Assembly (NCBI GenBank): GCA_015487455.1
Contig: WFPR01000254.1
Location: 1 to 20,809 of the forward strand
Source: Candidatus Bipolaricaulota bacterium
GTDB lineage: Bacteria; Bipolaricaulota; Bipolaricaulia; RBG-16-55-9
Reading direction: 5' to 3'
DNA length: 20,809 bases
The first letter of the stretch is position 1; the number at the start of each line of letters is the position of its first letter. The position numbers and the translations under genes were made by a program. Below the pieces are notes generated by a model. That model was given only the letters and a program-made list of their open reading frames with translations, searched no databases and was not told the origin of the DNA. Of the stretch, positions 1 to 6,199 are shown piece after piece.

Positions 1-5
1 CCTCC
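1..5 (-). promoter_or_regulatory. Possible ribosome site of a gene beyond the left edge
   Basis: CCTCC here reads GGAGG on the minus strand, 60 nt past the treT stop. No terminator lies between, so the operon may continue off the window. Positions 41-61 hold a short TTTTGTCCC direct repeat and nothing else recognisable. Confidence 0.3.
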
Positions 6-63
6 AGAGCGATCGGCCCCTGTTGCCTCCCCATCGCACCGTTTTGTCCCGCTTTTGTCCCGC

Positions 64-1404
64 TTACGTTCGGGCCTCGAGCCCCTCCGCGACGATCTGC
101 AGGTAGTCCCGCAGCTCGCGGGGGGTCAGGAAGTGCTCCCGGACGTGGCGGTGGCCCGCCTCCCCCAGGCGCGCGCCCACCCGCGGGTGCTCGATCAGAT
201 ACTGCAGGCGGTCGGCCAGCTCCTCGTCCGAGCGGGCCAGGAGGCCCGTCAGCCCGTCCAAGATCTGCAGGGTGATCCCGCCCGCCGGGGCGGCCACGAC
301 GGGCTTCCGCTTCCAGAGCGCCTCCGTCACGACCAGCCCGAAGCCCTCCCGCTTCGAGTTCTGGACGATGACGTCGGCGCCGCGCTGGAGGGCGTTGATC
401 TCCAGGTGCGACGTCGGCGGACGCTCCAGCACGTACACGTCGTCGAAGCGCTCCGCGTAGGCCCGCACCTCGCGGAGCACGCGGGCGCCCTCGGGGTCGT
501 CCGTCGCGCCGCCGCCCGCTAGAATCAAGCACGTCTCGCCCTCGAGCCCGTACGCCCGCTTGAACAGCTCGTAGGCGCGGATCACCCCGATCGGGTCCTT
601 GAAGCGATCGAAGCGCGACACCTGCAGGAACGCCTTGCGATCCCGGGGCAGCCCCAGCTGCGCGTAGACGTCCTCGATCGCGCGGGCGGGCAGCTCCCTG
701 TTCTTGTCGCTCAGCGGGTCGATCGACGGCGGGACGACGTGCTGCGGGATGCTGAGGCCGGGCGCGAACGCCCCCATTGAAAAAACGGCGGCGTCGAAGC
801 GCTCGACGTAGGGCTGCAGCAGCTCCCACACGCCCGGCTGCGGCCCCGCCAGCCTCGAGATCGCTTTGAACACCAGCTCGATGTGGCAGCGCCAGATCCA
901 GAGCTGCGCCTTGGGGGGCTGGCGGTGCTCGACGAGGGCCAGCGGCTGATAGTCGTGAACGAACACGACGTCGGCCCACTCGAGCGCCTCCCTCAGCGTT
1001 CGGGCGTTCCTCTCGTTGACCCGCTGCCACAGCTCGAGCTGCTCGGGGGTGACGACGGCGGGCTCCCCCTGGAGCGCGTTGTGGAACGTTTTAGTGATCT
1101 CGAAGAACTCGGGCGGCCCCTCGATGACGGCCCAGCGCGTCTCGGGCCCGACGTCGCTCGAGAGGGGGACCAAGCTCGTGAGGATCTCGGCCACGCCGCC
1201 CCCGACCCGCGTGGAGTTGATGTGCAAAATCTTCACGCCCTGGAGGCGCTCGCCCAGCCGTTGCAGCTCTTCCAGCACGCTTGGGGGGACTGGCCCTTCG
1301 TAGTCTTGGAGCCTGCGGGCATGGGTTTGCGCTTGCTCTCGCTCCTGCGCTTGCGCTTGCTCTTGCGCTTGCGCTTGCTCTTGTGTTCGTGTCTTCGTTG
1401 CCAT
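64..1404 (-). CDS. treT: Trehalose glycosyltransferring synthase (TreT-type, GT4 family)
   Basis: TreT reversibly makes trehalose from glucose and an NDP-glucose in the cytoplasm. After a low-complexity N-terminus of Glu/Gln/Ala repeats (about residues 8-28), the protein shows the TreT signature HINSTRVGGGVAEIL, then EFFEITKTFHNALQG. The C-terminal GT-B domain has KREGFGLVVTEALWKRKP (about residues 350-367), whose two glutamates are the usual nucleotide-sugar-binding E-x7-E pair of GT4 enzymes. The 446-residue length is somewhat above the roughly 410 of archaeal TreT, which the N-terminal repeats explain. The frame stays open far upstream, but the ATG at 1404 has a GAGGAGG ribosome site 11 nt before it and follows the malG stop (1476), so this start is chosen. 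It is the last visible gene of the malEFG-treT operon, the same grouping as in Thermococcus. Whether it runs toward synthesis or breakdown cannot be told from sequence. Confidence 0.9.
   Translation of the reverse strand: MATKTRTQEQAQAQEQAQAQEREQAQTHARRLQDYEGPVPPSVLEELQRLGERLQGVKILHINSTRVGGGVAEILTSLVPLSSDVGPETRWAVIEGPPEFFEITKTFHNALQGEPAVVTPEQLELWQRVNERNARTLREALEWADVVFVHDYQPLALVEHRQPPKAQLWIWRCHIELVFKAISRLAGPQPGVWELLQPYVERFDAAVFSMGAFAPGLSIPQHVVPPSIDPLSDKNRELPARAIEDVYAQLGLPRDRKAFLQVSRFDRFKDPIGVIRAYELFKRAYGLEGETCLILAGGGATDDPEGARVLREVRAYAERFDDVYVLERPPTSHLEINALQRGADVIVQNSKREGFGLVVTEALWKRKPVVAAPAGGITLQILDGLTGLLARSDEELADRLQYLIEHPRVGARLGEAGHRHVREHFLTPRELRDYLQIVAEGLEART
1327..1392. repeat. Hexamer-based tandem repeat inside the 5' end of treT
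   Basis: Two 18-bp units (1341-1358 and 1359-1376) differ at one base, and a decayed third follows. They are built from a GCGCTT-like hexamer on the plus strand. In frame they encode EQAQAQ-type repeats at the TreT N-terminus, ahead of the conserved enzyme. Copy number could vary without shifting the reading frame. Confidence 0.8.
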
Positions 1405-1475
1405 CGTCCGTCGGTCCTCCTCGTCGTTCGTTCGAGCTTGCTCGTTCGGGTTGGGTTGAGTTGGGTGAAGCCGGG

Positions 1476-2348
1476 TCAGCCCTTGATCGAGCCCGCTAGG
1501 ATGCCCCGCACGAAGTACCGCTGCAAGGCCAGGAAGACGGCCACGGGCAGCACGATCGAGATGAACGCCCCGGCGGTGAGCAGGTGCCAGTCCTGGCCGC
1601 GGGAGCCCACCAGGTTGGCCAGCTGCCAGGTGATCGGGGCCACATCGGGGCGCCCGCCCACGTACACGAGCGCCACCAGGAGGTCGTTCCAGACCCACAG
1701 GAACTGGAAGATCACGATCGAGGCGAGGGCGGGGACGCTCAAGGGCAGCGCGATCCGCCAGAAGGCCGTCCACCACGAGGCCCCGTCGATGAACGCCGAC
1801 TCGAACAGCTCCCGCGGCAGCGCCCCGAAGAAGTTCCTCAGCAGGTAGATCTGCAGCGGCAGCCCGTAGCCCGTGTGCGCCAGCCACAGCCCCAAGAACG
1901 AGCCCGAGAGCCCCAACGCGTTGTAGACCCGCAGCACGGGGATGAACGTCATCTGGAGCGGGATCACGATGAGCGCGATCACCACGATCAGGAGCAGCTG
2001 GCGGCCGGGGAAGCGCATCCAGGAGAAGGCGTAGGCGGCGAGGGCCGCGAGGCTGAGGGGGATCACCGTCGAGGGGATCGTGATGATCAGGCTGTTCAAG
2101 AACGAGCGGGCCAGCCCCTGCTTGCCCAGCACCTCGAGGTAGTTCTGCGCCGTCAGCTTCGTCCACTCCGCGGGGCGGAGCAGCACGGTCCACCAGCCCG
2201 AGCTCAGGATCTCGGGATAGGGCCGGAACGACGTGATCAGGAGCCCCACGGTGGGGACCAGCCAGAGCGCCACGACCCCGAGCACCGTGAGGTGCAGCGG
2301 GAGCCGGGTCAGGAGCCTTCGGCCCGTCGCCTTGAGCCCGGAGCGCAT
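1476..2348 (-). CDS. malG: ABC sugar transporter permease, MalG type
   Basis: Inner-membrane permease of a carbohydrate ABC importer. The 290 residues begin with an N-terminal membrane segment (about residues 15-33), followed by further hydrophobic segments. The cytoplasmic EAA loop, ELFESAFIDGASWWTAFWRIALP (given here only as its flanks: ELFESAFIDG and RIALPLSVPA), docks onto the ATPase. The ending GILAGSIKG is typical of MalG-type subunits. The frame is open upstream of the conserved start, but the ATG at 2348 lies 5 nt after the malF stop, which fits a tightly coupled operon. Length and topology are normal. With malF it forms the translocation channel; substrate is inferred to be trehalose or maltose from the neighbouring treT. 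The family does not by itself reveal the sugar. Confidence 0.9.
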   Translation of the reverse strand: MRSGLKATGRRLLTRLPLHLTVLGVVALWLVPTVGLLITSFRPYPEILSSGWWTVLLRPAEWTKLTAQNYLEVLGKQGLARSFLNSLIITIPSTVIPLSLAALAAYAFSWMRFPGRQLLLIVVIALIVIPLQMTFIPVLRVYNALGLSGSFLGLWLAHTGYGLPLQIYLLRNFFGALPRELFESAFIDGASWWTAFWRIALPLSVPALASIVIFQFLWVWNDLLVALVYVGGRPDVAPITWQLANLVGSRGQDWHLLTAGAFISIVLPVAVFLALQRYFVRGILAGSIKG

Positions 2349-2353
2349 CCCAG

Positions 2354-3301
2354 CTAGCGCACCGCCTCCTGCTCCAGGAAGCGCCGGATGTTGATCACGA
2401 TGAAGGGCAGCACGGCCACGAACAGCACCACGGCGATCGCGCTCGCCAGCCCAAAGTTCCAGAAGCTGTACATCTGCTTGTACATGGCGTTGGCCAGCAC
2501 CTCCGTCTCGTAGTTGCCGTTGGTCATCACGTAGACGATGTCGAAAACCTTGAGGGTGAAGACGGTCATGGTCGTGGCGACCACCACGATCGTGGAGCGC
2601 AGCGTCGGGAGCACCACGTGCCGGAAGACCTGCCACTCGTTCGCCCCGTCGATCCGGGCCGCCTCCAGCAAATCCCGATCGATGCCCTTGTACGCCGCCG
2701 ACAGGATCACCAGGCAGTACCCCGTCCAGATCCAGATGAAGACGGCCATCAGCGCGAGGTTGTTCACCCAGGGGGCCTGGGTGAGCCACGCGATCGGGGC
2801 CTCGCCCAGCGCGACGCGAAGGGCGTTGAGCAGCCCGATCTGGGGGTAGATGGGCGGACGATACGCGTACATGAACTTCCAGATGATCCCCGCCCCGACG
2901 AACGAGATGGCCATCGGCATGAAGATCGTCGACTTGGCGAGCGACTCGTAGCGCACCCGGTCGAGCAGGACGGCCAGCATGAGCCCCAACCCCACCGTCA
3001 CCGAGGTGACGACGATCAGCCACAACACGTTGTTGCGCAGCGCGATCTGGGTACTCCGTTCCGTGAAGATCCGCTCGTAGTTCGCAAGGCCCGCGAAGCA
3101 GGGCCCGCGCTGCGGGCTGTTCTCCGCCTTCAGCGCAGAGCAGCTGGGGGCCCGCAGCAAATCGCCCAGCGACCACTGGATGGGCACCCGCTCGTAGAAG
3201 CTCAACGCGATGGTCACCATGGCGGGGTAGACCAAGTAGAAGCCCAGCACGAGCAGGGCGGGCGCGACGTAGAGCCACGGGGTCCACGGTCGGGTGCGCA
3301 T
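2354..3301 (-). CDS. malF: ABC sugar transporter permease, MalF type
   Basis: First permease of the importer, 315 residues. It has about six hydrophobic segments starting with WLYVAPALLVLGFYLVYPAM near residue 9. The EAA loop is DRDLLEAARIDGANEWQ, followed by HVVLPTLRS. The ATG at 3301 has a GAGGA ribosome site a few nt upstream. A soluble stretch near residues 50-75 contains the CSALKAE and CFAGLANYERIFT segments found before TM2 in many MalF-like subunits. It is shorter than E. coli MalF (514 residues) because it lacks the large periplasmic insertion, as most non-enteric homologues do. It is separated from malE by 114 nt containing a strong hairpin, which probably lowers its expression relative to the binding protein. 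Confidence 0.9.
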   Translation of the reverse strand: MRTRPWTPWLYVAPALLVLGFYLVYPAMVTIALSFYERVPIQWSLGDLLRAPSCSALKAENSPQRGPCFAGLANYERIFTERSTQIALRNNVLWLIVVTSVTVGLGLMLAVLLDRVRYESLAKSTIFMPMAISFVGAGIIWKFMYAYRPPIYPQIGLLNALRVALGEAPIAWLTQAPWVNNLALMAVFIWIWTGYCLVILSAAYKGIDRDLLEAARIDGANEWQVFRHVVLPTLRSTIVVVATTMTVFTLKVFDIVYVMTNGNYETEVLANAMYKQMYSFWNFGLASAIAVVLFVAVLPFIVINIRRFLEQEAVR

Positions 3302-3331
3302 GCGTCCTCAGGGGCTTTTTAGCGAAACGAG

Positions 3332-3374
3332 CGGGGCGGGGCAACCCACACCCACGTTCAGCTGCCCCGCCCCG
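3332..3374 (-). promoter_or_regulatory. Intercistronic GC hairpin between malE and malF
   Basis: A perfect 12-bp inverted repeat, CGGGGCGGGGCA (3332-3343) and TGCCCCGCCCCG (3363-3374), with a 19-nt loop. On the transcribed minus strand it lies just past the malE stop and about 30 nt before the malF start. The downstream sequence has only a broken T-run, so it is a weak terminator at most. It more likely protects the malE 3' end or attenuates read-through, giving more binding protein than permease. Confidence 0.7.
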
Positions 3375-3415
3375 TCTTGCGTCTTCACTTAAGCGCAGCC
3401 CCTAATCGCTAAGCG

Positions 3416-4738
3416 TCAGGGGCAGGCCCCCGGCTCGACGACGTCGTTGGTGGCCGCCCCGGAGGTGTAGGCCTGGTCGGCCGCCTGCTCCAGGCGCCGG
3501 AGCACGTCGCAGACGTCCGCGCCGCCGACGTAGTCGAGCACGGCCCTCCAGAACTCGCCCGAGCCGACGGCCGCGGGCATGAGGTCCGAGCCGTCGAAGC
3601 GGAACGCCTCGGCCGTGAAGAGCAGCCGGGCGGCCCGCTCGGCGATCGGGTTCTCCAGCACCGTGACGTCGACCCGGGTGTTGATCGGGAGCTTCTTGAG
3701 CTGGCCGACCCAGATCTCCTGGGCCTCGGCCGAGGCGAGGTAGGCGATCAGCTCGCGCGCCGCCGGGGAGTCCTTGAAGACGCTGAGGAGGTCGCCCGCG
3801 CCGAGGAGCGGGTTGCCCTGCTCAAGGTCGATCGGCGGGAAGAGGAAGATGTCGAAGTCCTCGCCCGGGACGAGGTCCGGGTTGGCCTCGAGGATGAAGC
3901 TCTGGATGAACGTCGCCTGACGGTGGAGGAGGCAGCCCGGCGGGTCGGTGAAGAGCCCGTTGGGCGACTCGCCGAAGTTGGTGCTCAGCGCCCCCTGCGG
4001 CCCGCCCAGGACGTAGTTCGGGTTGCGGACGATCTGGCCGAACAGCTCGAAGGCCCGCTTCACCCGCGCGTCCGTCCAGGGGATGTCGTGGTTGACCCAC
4101 TGGTCGTACACCTCCGGCCCGGCGGTGCGGAGCATGATGTCCTCGATCCAGTCGGTGCCCGGCCAGCCGGACGCGGCCCCGCTCTCCAGCCCGATGCACC
4201 AGGCGCTGATGCCCGCGTCGGCCGCCCCCTGCGTGAAGTACACCAGGGCGTCCCAGCTGGAGAGGTTGAGCCCCGGCCCCAGCACCTTCGGGTTGTACCA
4301 GATCAGGCTCTTCAGGTCGGCGCTGAGGAACACCCCGTAGAGCTGCCCGTCCACCGTCCCCAGGTCGACGAACGCCTTGGGGTGGTCCGCCACGATGTCG
4401 AAGCTGAGCGGGACGAGCGCGCCCTGCTGGGCGAACTCCCTCATCTGGCCGGGGTTCGGCAGGGCGCTCAGGTCCGGCGGGTTGCCCGCGGCCACCCGCG
4501 AGACGAGCACCTGCGGCAGGTCCCGCCCCACCGAGTTCACCGTAACCTGAATCCCCGTCTTCTGCACGAAGTTGTCGATCACCTTCTGGAAGGCCTCCAG
4601 CTCCGTGCCGGACCAGACCACGGCGATCTCGATCGGGCCGCCCTGGGCCACCGCCGCGGTCGAGCCCTGCAGCCCCACCAGCCCGCCCAGCACCAGCCCC
4701 GCCACGAGCACCAGGAGCCCACTCCGCTTCGTCCACAT
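3416..4738 (-). CDS. malE: Extracellular sugar-binding protein of ABC transporter (MalE type)
   Basis: Solute-binding lipid-free protein of family 1 that would capture a di- or oligosaccharide outside the membrane. Residues 1-32 form a signal peptide: KR, then a long Leu/Val/Gly-rich core, then AVA before QG as the likely signal peptidase I site. There is no lipobox cysteine. The mature part starts with IEIAVVWSGTELEAFQKVI, the standard SBP opening, and contains GQLYGVFLSADLKSLIWYNP, another conserved stretch of this family. The 440-residue length is normal. The ATG at 4738 has a GGAGG-type ribosome site about 10 nt upstream, and the ROK gene ends 4 nt before it, so the two are co-transcribed. 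Substrate is inferred from treT next door. The gene symbol is by function only; the real sugar could be different. Confidence 0.88.
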   Translation of the reverse strand: MWTKRSGLLVLVAGLVLGGLVGLQGSTAAVAQGGPIEIAVVWSGTELEAFQKVIDNFVQKTGIQVTVNSVGRDLPQVLVSRVAAGNPPDLSALPNPGQMREFAQQGALVPLSFDIVADHPKAFVDLGTVDGQLYGVFLSADLKSLIWYNPKVLGPGLNLSSWDALVYFTQGAADAGISAWCIGLESGAASGWPGTDWIEDIMLRTAGPEVYDQWVNHDIPWTDARVKRAFELFGQIVRNPNYVLGGPQGALSTNFGESPNGLFTDPPGCLLHRQATFIQSFILEANPDLVPGEDFDIFLFPPIDLEQGNPLLGAGDLLSVFKDSPAARELIAYLASAEAQEIWVGQLKKLPINTRVDVTVLENPIAERAARLLFTAEAFRFDGSDLMPAAVGSGEFWRAVLDYVGGADVCDVLRRLEQAADQAYTSGAATNDVVEPGACP

Positions 4739-4742
4739 GATG

Positions 4743-6101
4743 TCAACCTCCCTCCTTGGGTTTTGTGGCCTGCGCCAACGCCAAGACGTCGCGGTCGGGC
4801 GCTCCCCGCCCCCGACCGTCGGCCGACTCGCCCGATCCGCCCGATGCCCTTGCCGCTTGATCTACGGGGACGATCCCACCTCCTTCCCGGGTTCGGGTGG
4901 CTCCCCCGACCAACCGTTCGAGAAGACGACCGTCGTCCGCGCTGAAGACCTCCTGCAGGACGGCGAGCGCCGCGCCGTGGGCGCCGGCCCACTCCCCCCC
5001 GCGAGCCCGCGCCACGCGCACCGCGAACCGCTCCCCCAGGCGGACCCGCAGCCACCGGGCGCAGCTCCGGACGAACGCCTCCTCCTCCCGGCCCAGGAGC
5101 CGCGCCTGGATCACCAAGCGGCCGGGGTCGAAGAGGGTGACGAGGTTGAGCATGGGGACCAGCAGGTGCTCCTCGAGCACCCGGCGCAGCCCGCCCACGT
5201 CGCCCTGCTCGACCGCCTCGAGCCCCTGGGCCAGCAGGGCCTCCAGCGCTCGAGGCCCCTCGCCGCCCTCGGGCTCCCCCAGCTGGACGTACGCCTCGCG
5301 CAGCGAGACGGCGTGGCCGTGCTCGCCCCGATAGATCCGGCCGTCGACGAGCACCGCCCCGCCCATGCGGACGTCCCCATAGGCCCCCCGGCGCAGGGCC
5401 ACGTAGGCCAGCACCCGCACCGGCTCTCGCTCGCGCTCGCGGGCTTGGGCGCGGCGGAGGAGGTGGCCCTCGGCCAGGGCCATGAAGGCCACGTCGTTGC
5501 CCACGCAGACGCGGACGGGCCCCTCCAGGGCCTCCTCGAGCAGCGCCTGGACGGGCACGTCGCGCCAAGGGGGCAGCGTCTCGCCCCAGAAGCTCAGCGT
5601 CGGGGTCGCGTCCCGCTGAGCCGCCGGGGCGGACACGGTCCCCGGCGCCCCGAAGCCGATCCCCAACAGGTCGTCGAGCGAGAGCCCGACCCGCTTGACG
5701 AACCGTAAGATCTGGTCGGCCACGAAGGGGATCAGGGTCTCGGGGCCGTCGCCCCGGTGGAGGGGCAGCCGTCGGCGGCGGCGGTGGACGACCCGCCCGA
5801 GGAGGTCGCAGATCACGAGGTTGAGCTGGGGGATCTCGAGGTCGACGCCGAGGACGTAGCGGCAGCGCTCGTTGAACTTGTAGAGCGTGGAGCGTCGGCC
5901 CCCCGACGAGGCCCGGTAGCCGTCCGGCTCCACCAGCCCCCAGGCGCGCAGGTCTCGCAGCACCTTGTCGACGGTGGGCCGACTCAGGTCGCAGAGGAAC
6001 TGCAAGTCTTTCTTGGCCAGCGGCCCCCGCTCGTGAAGGGCCCGCAGGACCCGCGTCCGGCTGTCCCGAGCCCGACCGCTCCCCGCCTGCTGCCAGGCCA
6101 C
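4743..6101 (-). CDS. ROK-family transcriptional repressor of the sugar operon
   Basis: Winged-helix DNA-binding domain (about residues 15-78; recognition region LSRPTVDKVLRDL) followed by a ROK sugar-kinase-like domain. Visible ROK motifs are GIGFGAPGTV (147-156), VGNDVAF (200-206) and MGGAVLVDGRIYRGEHGHA (246-264). The cysteine-rich zinc motif that normally follows GH is missing. Residues 218-227 are a charged AREREREP-type insert, and the last 60 residues are a low-complexity tail. The start is GTG at 6101; CGAGG lies 5 nt upstream. It is the first gene of the operon and its promoter carries a likely operator at 6130-6149, which suggests autoregulation with release by the transported sugar. 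ROK repressors of this type (XylR, NagC, Mlc) control sugar operons; the effector here is not known. Confidence 0.85.
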   Translation of the reverse strand: MAWQQAGSGRARDSRTRVLRALHERGPLAKKDLQFLCDLSRPTVDKVLRDLRAWGLVEPDGYRASSGGRRSTLYKFNERCRYVLGVDLEIPQLNLVICDLLGRVVHRRRRRLPLHRGDGPETLIPFVADQILRFVKRVGLSLDDLLGIGFGAPGTVSAPAAQRDATPTLSFWGETLPPWRDVPVQALLEEALEGPVRVCVGNDVAFMALAEGHLLRRAQAREREREPVRVLAYVALRRGAYGDVRMGGAVLVDGRIYRGEHGHAVSLREAYVQLGEPEGGEGPRALEALLAQGLEAVEQGDVGGLRRVLEEHLLVPMLNLVTLFDPGRLVIQARLLGREEEAFVRSCARWLRVRLGERFAVRVARARGGEWAGAHGAALAVLQEVFSADDGRLLERLVGGATRTREGGGIVPVDQAARASGGSGESADGRGRGAPDRDVLALAQATKPKEGG

Positions 6102-6129
6102 CCGGCCTCGCGCCCCCTTCGCGCGCCCT

Positions 6130-6149
6130 TTTGAAAATCGTTTTGCAAA
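6130..6149. promoter_or_regulatory. Probable operator for the ROK repressor
   Basis: AT-rich island in a GC-rich region. TTTGAAAATCGTTTTGCAAA is an imperfect palindrome (8 of 10 base pairs match around the central CG). It also reads as a direct repeat, TTTTGAAAAT and TTTTGCAAAT, spaced by 12 bp. It sits just downstream of the -10 and overlaps the predicted start site. Operators of NagC/Mlc-type ROK proteins are similarly AT-rich with TTT and AAA arms. Confidence 0.6.
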
Positions 6150-6153
6150 TTAC

Positions 6154-6182
6154 CCTAGCACAAAGGGGGGCCGCGTGTCAAG
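6154..6182 (-). promoter_or_regulatory. Sigma70-type promoter of the ROK-malEFG-treT operon
   Basis: On the minus strand there is a perfect TTGACA (6182-6177). Further on comes TGC-TAGGGT, an extended -10 with TAGGGT at 6157-6152; the spacer is 19 nt. Transcription would begin near 6145, giving a leader of about 44 nt. The -35 lies only 18 nt past the PEP carboxylase stop, and no terminator is visible between them. Confidence 0.65.
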
Positions 6183-6199
6183 GGGGGCAGGGCGATCGG

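Noticed and set aside
1327..1392. CRISPR-like repeat
   Set aside because: Units are 18 bp, directly adjacent without spacers, and code for a continuous protein segment.
1405..2193. Upstream extension of the treT frame
   Set aside because: It runs through malG in another frame and has no similarity to TreT. The ATG at 1404 with a ribosome site is the natural start.
3332..3374. Rho-independent terminator after malE
   Set aside because: The stem is strong, but the following minus-strand sequence CTCGTTTCGC is not a U-run, and malF, malG and treT downstream have no other promoter that I can see.
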